Shown here piece after piece: positions 18,501 through 29,225 of a stretch of DNA of 43,513 bases. The notes beneath the pieces are model-generated. The model was not told where the DNA came from and searched no databases. It saw only the letters and a program-made list of their open reading frames with translations. The first letter of the stretch is position 1; each line of letters starts with the position of its first letter. The stretch is from assembly GCA_009602725.1 (NCBI GenBank), contig WELB01000213.1, positions 188,445 through 231,957 on the forward strand, written 5' to 3'. Made by a program: the position numbers and the translations under genes. The DNA is from Spirogloea muscicola (taxonomy: Eukaryota; Streptophyta; Zygnematophyceae; Spirogloeales; Spirogloeaceae).

Positions 18501-20520
18501 GGGAATTGTAAGTGACGCGTTGCAGTGGCAGGCCCAACAGCCGCATCTCATTGGCAATTTTCAGGGCCTCCAGCGGGTTGTCTGAACGTGCGTAACCCTG
18601 TAAAAGTGCATCAACAGAATCACAGCATAAGCCAGGGTGAATTGTCCTTGTATGACGCACACAAATAAGCCCTGTCGACATCATTATTCTCATGACTTGC
18701 TCAACAAGCAGTGACTTGCTGACATGCTCTGTACTTTTTCTGGTCTTAGCTGTGACTGAATCCTCTCGAGGACCATTGGCATAAAGCCAAGGCAAGCACC
18801 ACAGCAACAAATCTCTTTTGCTGACCATGATTTCTGTATGCACCTGCCCAACGTGCAATTTCCAATAGCACAGCTCAACTGTCTACAACCATTTGACTAA
18901 GAACTTGAATGCAGTCCACGTCCTTGGGCGACCTAAGGCTACCTTACTACCTAAGCAATCAAGCTTCCTTGCTTCACTTCAGCAAGGAAGCATGCCCACC
19001 TTAATGAGGAGGTTGTAAGTAAATGTGGAGGGGCCGCTGCTGCCCTGGCCAAATGTTCGGTAGCGTTGTAATATTCCGCGCGCCCTGAGTGCATCCCCGG
19101 CCTCGGCGCATGCATTGATTAGTGTGTTGATGTGCACCACATTGAGCTGCGGCCGCCCTGGCGCCGTGCCCTTCTCCATGCTTTCCAGTAACTCGAAAGC
19201 GTCATCAAGCCTCTTTGCTTGGCCCAGGCCCTGCAGTGCTCCACCAAGAGAAGTACAAGTCTGTTGTCATGAGCAGGGTTCACATGTCACCTCCTACGAT
19301 GCGTCCTTGGTATCTACATGTTGGCAAATTGACGTTGACAGTCATCAGCAACTACAAACAAGGGAACCGCAGTGTGTCCTCAACTAGTGGTGTAAGAGAG
19401 AGGAGAGCAGCGTCTTGGGCGGAGCTTGCGATTGAAATTTGCGTCATAGCATACATCATTGATACCGTACTACATATATGATGGACATATGGTATGCTCC
19501 TAAGTAGACTGTAAATTTCAGAAAGATGGGAGTTATTGCTTATCAGCATTAAGCCTCAATGTCAACCTTGATAAGGGTGCCATACGTGACACTGTCAGCT
19601 CCAACACAACCAGCAGCCGTCATGTCCCGGAACACTTCCAAAGCCTTGTCCACCTTGTCAGAATGAACACATGCAGCCAGCACGGCGTTCATGCTGATCA
19701 AATTGATGGGCACACCCCGCTTCTTTGCCCCTTCCAGCTCCTCAAAAACCTGCAAATAGACGTCATGCTCAATTTACCTTTTGATCCAAAACAACGGACA
19801 AGGTCACTTGCAGATGACACGTGAGCACCAAAAGCCCTTGACACACCACAGAAGTCCTACCGTTCTCCGCCTAGCTTGATTTTTCAAGTGCAAGTGTCAG
19901 AGTCGCCTACCTGGTCCAGCTGGCGTCTTTTGCCCAGCTCAACAATGCGGCGCGTGAGCAGCCGAGACTCATGCTCGTGTACCTTTCGCTTGCGCCGCCA
20001 AAATGGCCAGATGGGCTGCGCACCTCGAGAAATTGGGGAGGCCTTGCAAGTCAGGGCCTAGGCTCCACGAGGTTTACCAGAAGGCAGATCGAGTACTACA
20101 GGTTTCATGACTTCATGCAACCGATCTTATGTGCTTCTGAAACTCGACCAAGAACTGCCTTGAGTTGCATGGAGCAATGCCTGCCTGCGCATCTGTTGGC
20201 GTCGTTGTTCCCTCGAGAACCTGCTGGGCATGCTCCAGCTCGCGCCGCCGCCTCACCAGGGCCAGGAGCTCGCTGGTAGGAGGCAGGCTCGTGGATTTGA
20301 GGTGTCAGCAGCACCCATGGCACGACGATACGCCACCAACTCAAGCAACCCATTGCGAACTGCCTGAACTGATACAACAGTGCTGCGATGTGGATGAGCG
20401 AGTGGCAATCCTCTGACGGAACTGCATGTACCGAAGGGGTTTCCTGGCTGCAGGCTCTTACGCAGGCTCTGACGTTTTGCTGCCACTCTGCGGGCTGGGC
20501 CGGCGCCCGAACTCGTCCAT
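15595..20520 (-). CDS. CBSPPR1: PPR-repeat protein with C-terminal CBS domain pair (CBSPPR1-like)
   Basis: Twelve exons join in frame to give 647 residues: 20520-20462, 20272-20221, 19982-19911, 19749-19567, 19230-19000, 18597-18436, 18078-18010, 17761-17626, 17372-17137, 16861-16709, 16427-16248 and 16005-15595. The N-terminus is charged and helical (LALVRRRRELEHAQQ). The middle carries pentatricopeptide repeats with anchors such as NLISMNAVLAACVHSDKVDK, SVTYGTLIK, NVVHINTLINACAEAG, TFTYNLLIK, RVTYNSLILACVRG, DVVTYTTLLK and RVAYSAIVDACITAG. The C-terminal part is CBS-like: STATVGKVVLRFL with VPVLDDKGQCQGIL, then ICDAMTPLPPAVSADDLLQRA and HVVGFISKADIF. Arabidopsis has the same domain order in At5g10690. 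PPR domains usually bind organellar RNA and CBS pairs usually bind adenine nucleotides; the role of this fusion is not known to me. No strong transit peptide is evident. The first two exons are the least certain. Confidence 0.88.
17440..17545. other. AT-rich island in a PPR-CBS intron
   Basis: A stretch rich in TATA, ATAC and ATG steps contains ACATACATGTATA twice, at about 17447-17459 and 17480-17492, within the intron between exons 17761-17626 and 17372-17137. It stands out against GC-rich surroundings. No gene is seen in it. Confidence 0.6.
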
Positions 20521-21207
20521 GGTGGTGGCGGCCGCCCGAGCAGCCCCACACCCACGCTTCTCCTTTCTTCTGAGAGCTTCTCGAGCTCCCCTTTCCTTGC
20601 TTGGCTGTACGAGGCCTCGTAGCGCGTTGCCACTGGTGCCACTACTGTGTGGCAGGCGCCAGTGGACCGCCTGAGCCTGTTGGAGCATCTCAACTGCTGC
20701 AGGCTCGGTGTGGCAGCTGGCACCCGCCCTCGGCTCCCACCAGCTACTCCCTGAATGACGTTGAAGAGGGTGAGGAAAGCATAAGCGTGCAGCACAGGCG
20801 CGCCGACACGAACGACTCTCAAAGCCCAGCCAGTCAGTGGTGCGCACCGCACTGACTGAAGCTGCGGCACGGCCGGCGCAGCGACAGCAAGCTAGGAGCT
20901 CCTGGGCAGCGCCGACGTGGCCACCGCCATTCGGCAGCAGCGTCGAGCAGCACTGGCTGTGCCGCAAGCACGGCTGGCGCTAGTGGGGCACGACGAGGGT
21001 GGAAGCCGAAGCCGGGGCCTTGGGGCCGCGCACCTGCAGGAGGCCGAGGGCTCGGGCAAGCGCCGCCCCGCCACATGGGGCGCGGCCAGCAGCCGGGGCC
21101 GACGGCGGCGCCCGCTCCCGGGCGCTGGGTGAGGCTCCTCGGCGGGCAGCNGTGGCGCGCGGCGGCGGGGGCAGCCAGGCGCGGCGGGGTGCGCGGCAGC
21201 TGTGTCA
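20521..21207. other. GC-rich 5' flank of the PPR-CBS gene
   Basis: No supported coding region. Long open frames on both strands reflect high GC content. An ambiguous base stands at 21151. The segment probably includes the PPR-CBS promoter and 5' UTR; an additional upstream coding exon cannot be excluded. Confidence 0.4.
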
Positions 21208-21807
21208 ATGTTCCTCAGCTTTGTTTTGTTGGGCTGGCGTTTCCAGCCCCTATCCTCAACGGGCGAGCCCTTTCTGTGTCAATGGGCGGCACTGGAAACG
21301 GAAGCCGGCCGAGCACGTGTCGGGGGATTCCGGGGGTTATCCACACCCAACGCGGAGCCGTCAGGCTAGGCAACAGGGCCCCCCCCCCCCCCCCGTCAGC
21401 AGCAGGAATGTGCACGAGCTGAGGGGCCAGAGGCATGCCGCTGCGCAAGCCGGAGGCTGCGGGCAAGGGCGCGACCAGCAGGGCGGTGCAAAGCAAGCGA
21501 TTGGGACCGCTGGGTTGACCCATTGCTCGAGCTCATGAAGGTGCACCACGTCCACCATGGGGTATTTATCATTTGGGCTACAAGTTTCTGCAAGCTTGCA
21601 TAGCAACTCCCAAGCCTCCGCTTGTTGCAACGGTTCTGTGGCAACAATCATCGTGCCAACACAATCTGCGCAGGGTGCTGCAGCAGGACTTGCTGAGGCT
21701 GCGAGTAGCTGCTGCGTTGTGAAGTCTGTATCTTGGCGTGCGAGGCCACTAGAGATTGTGACATCGAGAATGCAAGCTTGCGATGTGGAAAAGCTGCTCC
21801 TGCACAA
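21208..21807. mobile_element. Hairpin repeat and eroded retroelement-like ORF
   Basis: The + strand at 21228-21270 carries the hairpin GGGCTGGCGTTTCCAGCCCC followed by TCAACGGGCGAGCC, as in other repeat copies. On the minus strand the frame at 21807-21361 has a plausible protein-like stretch (CVGTMIVATEPLQQAEAWEL, then VDVVHLHELEQWVN). Near 21500 an alternative frame reads ALHRPAGRALARS, resembling the ALHLRAGRALAAAS stretch of retroelement copies. A C homopolymer at about 21379-21394 interrupts it. I do not recognise the ORF; it may be retroelement or an eroded gene. Confidence 0.45.
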
Positions 21808-23536
21808 TCATGTCCCTACATAGGGACCACGCGTTGACACAGGCGGCCCGTGCGAGTACCGCCACTGGCCGCACGCCGGGCAGGTGTCAATTAGCAAGGG
21901 GCTCCGCAGCGTGCACTGCGAGCAGGCCCAGGTTGCGGCAGCCCTGGCAGGCTGCAGCGCTGACACCATCTGTGGGTGTGGCAAATCACATCCTGTTCCT
22001 CCTGCGCTTTTCATTGCTCCACAGGCGTCGCACTGCAGCGCCAGGGGCTGAGCAACACCGTGGAAGAGACCCAGCTGCGTCAGTCACGTTCTTCACCGTT
22101 GACAGCAGAATTTGACCACCATTGCCTGTCCTGGAAGGCAAGCACCACTGAAACTGAGCAACTGGGGTAATGACCTCTCACCCGGTTGAGTAGCGTGCAG
22201 GCGCCACAGGCCCACATACCCTCGCAGTCCTCGACACCAGCCTCAGCATTTGGCCGCTTCCAGCTCCTGTCACCTTCTTGGCGCTCCAAGGGTTGCTCAG
22301 ATTCCCACAGCTGTCGTCCCGTTCCACCTACCTCATCTCTCTCTCTGCCAGCATTCCTTTCAGCTGAGCTCGGTGTCAAAGCAGCAGCCTGCTGCTCCCG
22401 CTCCGCTGCTTGCAGTCTCACAGTGACCTCTTCGCCAGGGGCTGCAGAGGCGGTACTGGCCCCAGCGCACCACTGGTCGTCATCACGCCGGCGCTCCGCT
22501 GCCATGGCCGCAGCCTGTGCAGGTGGAAGCAGCTTCGCCAGGCTGCTGTCGCCACCAAGACGTTGAGGGCCTGCCGGCATGGCTCGTCCGGCCACAAAGC
22601 GCCGCTCAGCCGCTGCACGGACAGCGTCCCGGACGGACGCCGGCGCCAGGCTGCGATTGAAGCCCCCCAGTCGCCGGCCAGGCGCGTCAAAGCCCTGCCC
22701 AGTGCCGCGGATGCCCTTGGCCACAAGCTCATCGCAATCCTGCGCGTGTGCAGGAGCAAGGGGCGGGTTTGAGGGGGAGGGTGGGGGGGAGAGAGACAAC
22801 GGCCGAGGGTGTTACAGCAGCCATCAGTCACTGTGGGTCATGCAACTGAGAGCTGCGAAGTGAAATTGAGGCCATGCCGAGTTGTTACACCGGTCAAGCC
22901 AGAGGAGGGAGAGTGGGGTGATTGTAGACACGAAAAGGGCTGAACCTTGGTGACGTCGTCGAGGAGCTTGTAAAACTTGGCGTCATGAGGTCCATGCTCG
23001 ATGTGCACGAGCTCGTGCAGTAGCGTGCCCAAGACGTGCTCGTACGGGAAGAAACCACTGTCCCGCCCTGGCCGACGCAGCCGGATGCGCACTTCCTGAC
23101 CGCCGTTCACATTCAGGCCCAGCAGCGACGCATTCCTCGGGCTGGACGAAGACAAAGTGGTGGAACACCAGCACAATCTAGATGTCAGATTCCCGGTGCA
23201 GAGCTTCCCGCAGGGCCTCTGAGGCTAGCAGCCACAGCAATTGGGCGGGCAGGACAACAGAGCGAAGCGGCGGGTGCGTAGAGGGGTGGGGATTTGTAAG
23301 GGACAGAGAGAGGCAGAGGCACAAATATGGGGGGAAGGCAGGGGCGGGGTGGACCTGAACTCAGTGAGGAGAGCGACTCGCCAGCGGCGGGCGCGCATGA
23401 TGGGCTGCACCTGGGCAGCCGCATCCTCCAGCAGTCGCCGCGCCTCGGCGTCGCGCTCGTGCCCTAGCGTCCGCACCTCCCACACCTTGTGCACCGCGGC
23501 GCTGTCCAGCGACACCAGCCCTGCTGCAGGCGCCAT
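21808..23536 (-). CDS. WSS1: Wss1/WLM-domain DNA-protein crosslink metalloprotease with RanBP2-type zinc fingers
   Basis: Four exons join in frame: 23536-23355, 23141-22946, 22739-22182 and 21951-21808, giving 359 residues. The WLM (Wss1p-like metalloprotease) domain spans roughly residues 15-126. It includes IMRARRWRVALLTEF, NASLLGLNVNGGQEVRIRLR and the zinc-binding catalytic HExxH in GTLLHELVHIEHGPHDAKFY. A conserved GFDAPGRRLGGF segment follows. A long linker ends in a zinc finger starting MWACGACTLLNR, and the last exon carries a second finger (ATWACSQCTLRSPLLIDTCPACG). Wss1-family proteases act in the nucleus on proteins crosslinked to DNA and on SUMO-linked substrates in yeast and plants. 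The C-terminus is set by the TGA at 21808; an additional 3' exon is possible. The start is the first ATG upstream of the domain. Confidence 0.9.
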
Positions 23537-23807
23537 GGCTGCCGCGCCGACGACCTGCCCAACGGTCAGCCTCGCGCCCAGGCCGCAGCCTGTCTTCGCC
23601 CGCCGCGCACCTGGCCGCGGCGAGCGGCTCTCACGGCGCAGGCCGGCGCGCCGAGCGGTCGCCCCCGCAAGCCCGCCGCACGCCGCGCGCCGCACTCGCT
23701 GCGGGCAGGCCGGAGAGGAAGACGCTCGTTCGCAATGGCCCGGCAACTGGAATTGGCCAGTCACACCTTCAAAAGCGCTACAGGCGGGAGCCCCACCACG
23801 ACAGCAC

Positions 23808-23827
23808 CGTGTGCCCCCCCCCCCCCG
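23808..23827 (+). repeat. C homopolymer tract
   Basis: An uninterrupted C run of about 13-14 bases lies at the junction between the WLM gene flank and the retroelement block. Similar C or G runs occur at about 21379-21394, 9075-9087 and 9430-9440. Such runs are error-prone in sequencing. Confidence 0.8.
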
Positions 23828-23860
23828 TGCTGTCGGCAGAACAAGGGTGAAGAAAGTGCT

Positions 23861-24044
23861 CGCCCATAAAGAAGAGGGGCTGGCAAAGCCAGCCCTAAAA
23901 AGAATGGACAATGTCCAAAGCCAGAAGAAAGGGGAGCCGGAAAAAGGACTACACTACAAAACACTGCAAAACACATAGACGATAGAGAGGGAAGCTCAGT
24001 ACCCACGAGTGAGCAACATCAGGTCTGAGTAGCTCGCTGCAGGG
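23861..24044 (-). mobile_element. Retroelement tail, 3' UTR and terminal hairpin (type 1)
   Basis: On the minus strand the frame PAASYSDLMLLTRGY ends at a TGA near 23996-23998. It is followed by a 3' UTR and then the hairpin GGGCTGGCTTTGCCAGCCCC and a GGGCG end. The whole 184-base unit is nearly identical to 38723-38541 in the same orientation, which points to recent copying. Confidence 0.8.
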
Positions 24045-25190
24045 AAAGAAGAAGTGGCTCTCCCAATGGGGGCAAGGGCTGTGAGAAGCCAGCCCGAAAA
24101 GAATTGACAAGGTTCGAAGGGGCCAAACTACGAGCTAAGCAGCGACTGCGGGGCCTGAAGAGGCTATGGCAGAATGGGGGAGGATGGACCACTTAGTAGT
24201 TACGAGTGAGGAGCCTCACATCCGACAGACTAGCTGCCGGTAAACTATCCCCCTGACGAAAGCCGGAGGCCGCAGCGAGAGCACGGCCAGCACGCAGATG
24301 CAAGGCGTGGGCCATGGACCGCTGGAGGGAGACGGACAAGCGCATACGATACACCTGAGCCCACGAGCCAGCGGCGTTGAAGTCAGCCGGCTCACCGCGC
24401 CTGCGGGACACAGCGCGCCGTGCAAGCCTGGCCAACAGGTCGAGCCAGTGGGATCCGAGAGCCCCATGCACGTCCACAGCCAGGGGGACGAACTCGTCGG
24501 CAGCCGGGTGGTCGGCGTGTTTGGCCGCCTTGCTGCGAGCGGCCTTTGCCGCAGCGTGGCCAGCCCGCGAGGCAGAAAGCCCCGGGTTGGAGCGGTCGAC
24601 CACATCAGTGGTGACCACATCGGCAATGATGCGCCCGCCACCGCCCGTCGTGGACGCCACCAGGTCGACGCGGCGCGTGTGGAGTCCGTCGGCCCTCTGG
24701 AGGATGGGCATGACAGAAGTATTCTCCATCGCAACTGTGTATCCGGCCTCCTGAAAGATGCCGAACATACCGTCGCGGAGGAGGTCGTGAGCGGCTGTGC
24801 GCTCGCCGCCAGTGGCGCAGCGAAGGATATGCGCCGCTAGGGAAAGAGGCGAAGACCCAGAGGCGGCGGCCATAGCACGGCCTGCTCGCGTGTGGACGGC
24901 GTGGGCAAGAGAGAAAGGCGCGCGGGGCGCATGAAATGAAAAGGGAGGCCAATTCAAGCCAATACACAGTTCAAGAAGGGAGCGTTGAAGCGATACCGCC
25001 AGGCGCATGCGGAAGTCTTGGGCGAGCGAACCGGCGGCGTTGAAGCCGGGCATCGCCCCTGGCAGACCCGGCCGCCGGTCAATGGCCTGGCGGGTAAAGA
25101 AAGAAGTGGCACTCCCAATGGGGGCAAAGGCTGTGAAAAGCCAGCCCGAAAAAGAATTGACAAAGGTACGAAAGGGCTCGCCCATTGAGT
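24045..25190 (-). mobile_element. Non-LTR retroelement C-terminal ORF remnant, chimeric, with 3' UTR hairpins (type 2)
   Basis: An open frame at 25185-24193 encodes 330 residues. From residue 110 it reads like the end of a retroelement polyprotein: AAHILRCATGGERTAAHDLL (an H-x3-C partial zinc motif and an HDLL motif), RVDLVASTTGGGGRIIADVV (acidic motif like restriction-like endonucleases), EFVPLAVDVHGALGSHWLDL, RMRLSVSLQRSMAHALHLRA, and the end ASLSDVRLLTRNY-stop. The first 110 residues hold a second partial copy of the RMRLAVSLQRS and RAGRAMAAASG blocks, so the frame is a fusion of truncated copies. Hairpin repeats flank both ends (about 24070-24110 and 25110-25165). A reverse transcriptase domain is absent, so the copy cannot be autonomous. 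Confidence 0.72.
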
Positions 25191-25194
25191 AATA

Positions 25195-26800
25195 CGTAGC
25201 TACTTGGTTTCTTGTTGTGCTTGTTGTTCTTCAAGGTATAGAGGGTTGGGGCGAGCGTTGCTGGCAGCGGTGTGTCCAGGCACAGAGCGCGCGTTTGCCA
25301 CCGGGCCGCTTCTGGGCCCTTCCTCCCAGTTTCGTGGTCTTGGCACCTTCGGATCCCTTCGGCCCTTCCAGACTCATCAGTTAGCTTTCGGGCTGGCTTT
25401 TCCCTTGCACAGCCCTCGCCCCCCTTTTGAAGAGCCTTTTTCCTGAACGAGCTTACCCTTTCAAACCTGGTTCATGCCGTAAGGCTGGTCCTCATAGCGG
25501 TCCCTCCAGCGGTATTTGGCCCACGCCTTGCATCGGCGCGTTGGCCGTGCTCTAGCTCTAGCCTCGGGCTATCGTCAAGGGAGCTGCTTTTCGGCCTCGC
25601 CCTCGGCCCCTTTTGGGGAGCCGCTTTATTTTCGGCGGCTACTCTTTCTGACTTGCGGCTGCTTATGTGGGGTTACTAAGTGACCATCCGTCATGGTGAT
25701 TGCTTAGTTGTGTGTCTTGGCGCTTTTCTGCCCCCTTCGGACCTTGTCCATCCCTGTCGCGCTGGCTTTTCACAGCCCTCGCCCCTTTGAATGGGTACCT
25801 GGCAGTATTCGTTTTGACAGCCGCTGCCTCACGTTGACAGAGCTGTTACTTCCTCCCTCCTCATGCAGTGCACTTGCGTGCAGGCCGCGCTTTGGTTGCT
25901 GCTTCTGGGGCTTTTTTGGGGTGACTCCAACTTGCGGCTGCTGACTCGAGCTAACTAAGCTCCTATTTATTTGTGACCACCTGCATAGCTGTGGGGTCTT
26001 AACACCTCGAAGTCCTCTGGACCTTGTCCATTCTTTCTTCTGGCCTGGCTTTGACAACCCTCTCCCCCTTCTCAAAAGTCCCCCTCATTGTCCCTGGTTA
26101 TGAACACCCTCTGCATGCACCTGGCTGCTTTGACACCGCTCTGTGAAAAGCAGCAGCCGCATTTTCATTGCGTATCTGCACGGCTGTGCGCTTTCGGGCC
26201 CCTTCGAATCTTGTCCATTCGTCGTTTGGGCTGCCCTTTCACAGTGGTTCTCTCCTCACTCGTGCTTATTGAGTGATTCATCCAACCCAAACTTTGAGAC
26301 AGTGCTGTTGGCCCTTTCTAACCTTGTCACTTCTTCGGGCTGGCTTTTCACAGCCCTTGCCCCCATTGGGAGTGCCACTTTTCCTTTTCACAGCCCTTGA
26401 CCCCTTTGGGAGAGCCGCTTCTCTTTCTCAGTTTAGCTTGTCGGATATTGCATGTGCTCACTCGAGGATATTGGTGTCCCCCTTACCCAGCTCATTGCCC
26501 CGTTGCCAGACCTTTTGTAAGGCTCAAATTGGCCTCCCTTTCATTTTCATGCGCACCGCGCGCTATCCTCTTTCACAGCCATGGCCCCCTTTGGGGAGGA
26601 AATCCCATTCTGGGCTGGCCTCTCACCTTGTTCCTATTGCTTTGAGCTGGCTTCACACAGCCCTCGCCTTCTCTCTCTTGCATGAGCAGATGTATTGCCT
26701 CGGCTTAGAGAGGAAGACGCTTCCAGGCGCTCCGGCTCCCGAAGTAAGTTTGTCGGATTTGTATGTGCTCACCCGTGGGCACTAACCTCACCTTGTTAAC
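25195..26800 (+). mobile_element. Array of short retroelement tails and hairpins (+)
   Basis: At least five tail copies follow each other: SDLRLLMWGY-stop (25647-25679), NLRLLTRAN-stop (25929-25958), a LLTRAY-stop near 26252-26272, a frameshifted SDIACAHS copy near 26440-26475, and SLSDLYVLTRGH-stop (26747-26785). Between them are hairpin segments of the type CGGGCTGG...CAGCCC led by CCTTGTCCATTCTTT (about 25375-25420, 25745-25790, 26015-26065, 26330-26360 and 26640-26665). The block is divergent from the minus-strand copies at 23861-25190. No host gene is visible. Confidence 0.7.
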
Positions 26801-27072
26801 CTTAATTACCTTAGCACAGGGTTCCGCTTTATGTAGCTTTTTTTAATTGCACTAGATTCTGCCTGAACAATGTATTGGCCTCAATTGGCCTCCCTTTGAA
26901 TTTGCTGAGTAATTCGTAGCTGCTTAGTTCCTTTTGATTACATGCGCTCCGCGCGCCTTCTCTCTCTTCCAGGAATAATAGTACGTGTATCTGAAACGAA
27001 CGAAGGCCAAATGGCCAAGTACAAAGGCAAGCACATCTTAAGACCTACATAAGCTACAGCAGATTGACCCGC

Positions 27073-27460
27073 TCAGTAATCACGGGTCAAAACATAAAGG
27101 TCGCTGATCGATGCCTGAGTACTAAATGGCAGATACGAAGCCCTTCTGCCACCAACTAGAGCTCGCCCAGCTTTCTGGTGCAAAGCATTAGCCTGAGCAC
27201 GCTGCAAACAGGCCGAAACTCGACGTCGCAAGAACGACAAATATGCAGCTGGCAAGCCCATCTTAGCCGGGAACACATCTGCATGTCGTGTGTAGCCTAG
27301 ATTGGCAATATCTTGAAGGAGAGTGTGGAATCGAGGACCTAAGCAGCAAAAATGTCGACTGCCGCTGGCAGGAGCTGATCGCATTGAAGCGTGTACTAAG
27401 AGATGAAGGGCCTGTGTGGCCAAGTACAGTGGCAATCGCATTGGGGGTAATCGGGATCCA
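27073..27460 (-). mobile_element. Retroelement family A C-terminal fragment
   Basis: On the minus strand the frame ends at 27073 and contains FCCLGPRFHTLLQDIANLGY, ADVFPAKMGLPAAYLSF, RRRVSACLQRAQANALHQKA and ISDLYVLTRDY-stop. The same order is found in the minus-strand copy upstream of 38900. The 5' break is near 27460, about 155 bases before the start codon of the arginine-rich protein gene. Confidence 0.8.
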
Positions 27461-27616
27461 GGGGATGGTGGTCGGCTTAGCCTCGCTTGCGTTCAGCGCG
27501 CCGTCGCCTCGGCTGCAGGGCACGGCGGGACGACGGGGACCATCAACGGGGACGAACGCCGTTGCACCGAACCGCGAGGCCTCGCCATCTCTCGGCGCCC
27601 CGGAGGCGGCCCAGGC

Positions 27617-27625
27617 ATGGCCGAG

Positions 27626-27657
<32 letters not shown>

Positions 27658-29225
27658 TGCCNCGGCGACGAGCGCCTCGAGGGCGGCGGCGCCGGCCCGG
27701 CGGCGGACGAGGTCGCAGCCCCTGCGCCGGACGCCAGGTCGGCCGTCGCCCATGGGCAGTCTGCCGCACTTCCCCTGAGCCTGCAGCCATGCTCCAGCGC
27801 TTCCTGCTGCAGGCGGTCGGGCCGCCTGCCTCGCGTCGCTTGCTGCCGCCGCCGCCGCAGCAGCTGCAACCATCACCACCGCCGTCGTAGTCGCGGCCAT
27901 CCCCCCGCTTGGTGCCCATGATGGCTGCAGTTGCGCTTGGTTGAGGTGTTGCTTGCAGCTCTCCGGCCGCGCGGCTGAGGTGCCGTTCTCTCGCCGGCCG
28001 CTGGTAGGTCGCATGGCCCTCGGGGCGCGATGCTTGGAAGCTGACCCGCTGAGAGCGACGCGGTGGGCGGCTCGTGTCGCTGTTGCGCAGGCACCCATCT
28101 GACAGCGGTGGTGATGACGGTGTAGCCCGGCATCGTGGCCTGCCGGAGGAGGTGAAGCTCCGCCCACCCGCTTGCTGCGGCGGGCCCTACACCGACTTTC
28201 GGTCTGACGTACGAGCAGCTGCCGTGCTGCTTGATCAACTGGCAGCCATGCTGATGGTGGCCAACCTGCTGACAGGCTGGGAATGATGATCGCCGCAAGG
28301 AGCCCAGCTCGCCTCAGCGCACTCGTTTCCACGGTGAGCTCTTGCCAGCCCTTGCACACACTCCGGCGTCCACTAGTTGGGCTCCTCTACTGCGCAGCAT
28401 GCTTGATGTAGCCACTTTGCATGCAACTGAGATTGTCATCTGTGGTCACACGACGCTCCTGGCATAACTTGCCTGCTTGCGCCAGACGAGCGAGAGGACA
28501 GGAGGAGGGAGGGCCGCAGCGACAGATGGGCAAGGGGCAGGAGGGACGAGCTGCACGACAGGGATGAAGAAGACCGCCAGGGCCACAAGTGGGACCGGCG
28601 GGATGACAGGGAGCACCGCCGTTCTGCAGGCCACAGCAATGTGGGGTTGGAACGTGGTGGTGACTATGAACGCCGCAGGTCCAAGCGCCGTTTCGAGGAG
28701 GTCAAGTCAGAGATTGGCCAGCCGGCACCGCCTAAGGAGGAGCAGGGTGCCAATGGCAGGTTGGAGCGCGCGGAGTTCCGGGAGTTGCGTAGGGGCGACC
28801 ACAAGTACATCAGAGGCTCACCAAGGGAGCGCGAATCCCATCGCGATTGGCGCGGCGGCGGAGGCGCAGACGACCGGGGACCCATCTCGCGAAGTCCACC
28901 GCGGGGCTGGAGGGAGGATGGAGGTGATTTTAGGAGGGTGGGATTGGGAGACCGGGAGCAGGAGAGGGGTGGCATGAGAGAGAGGGGTGACGGCGCTTAC
29001 AGGGGCAGCAGAGTGATGGTTGACGATGACTATGGGCTGCCCGCTTGGCGTGATGCTGGTGAGCGGCGGCCGCGAGGCTTTGCTGGTGACCAGGTTGGCA
29101 GCATCGGAACCGCAGGCGACCGCTGGAAGCATGACATGTTCGAGTCTGCGCAGCGTAGCCCATCACCACCCCTACAGCAAGAGGATCCGCTGAAGAAGAT
29201 TGAGGAGCTGCTCGCTAAGACCTGA
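27617..29225 (+). CDS. Arginine-rich RE/RD-repeat nuclear-type protein, probable splicing or RNA-export factor
   Basis: The well-supported part is the last exon, 28486-29225. It is in frame after an AG acceptor and ends in TGA. It encodes a strongly charged sequence with RDE, RDDRE and DRRRE runs, then ERRRSKRRFEEVKSEIG, SPRERESHRDWR, SRSPPRGWRED and a conserved-looking C-terminal end RWKHDMFE...SPSPPLQQ...PLKKIEELLAK. Such composition is typical of SR-like or exon-junction-associated nuclear proteins. The WKHDMFE motif faintly recalls the RWEHDKF of Btz/MLN51 proteins, but I do not assign that family. The proposed first exon starts at ATG 27617 (MAEAAAA); an ambiguous base at 27662 inside a GCC repeat makes its frame uncertain. 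Reading +1 after the N gives a more protein-like sequence (GDERLEGGGAGPAADEVAAP). The middle splice pattern is unresolved. Confidence 0.6.

Noticed and set aside
28074-28286. Middle exon of the arginine-rich protein gene
   Set aside because: The frame is open but its borders do not give a clear splice pair in phase with 28486.
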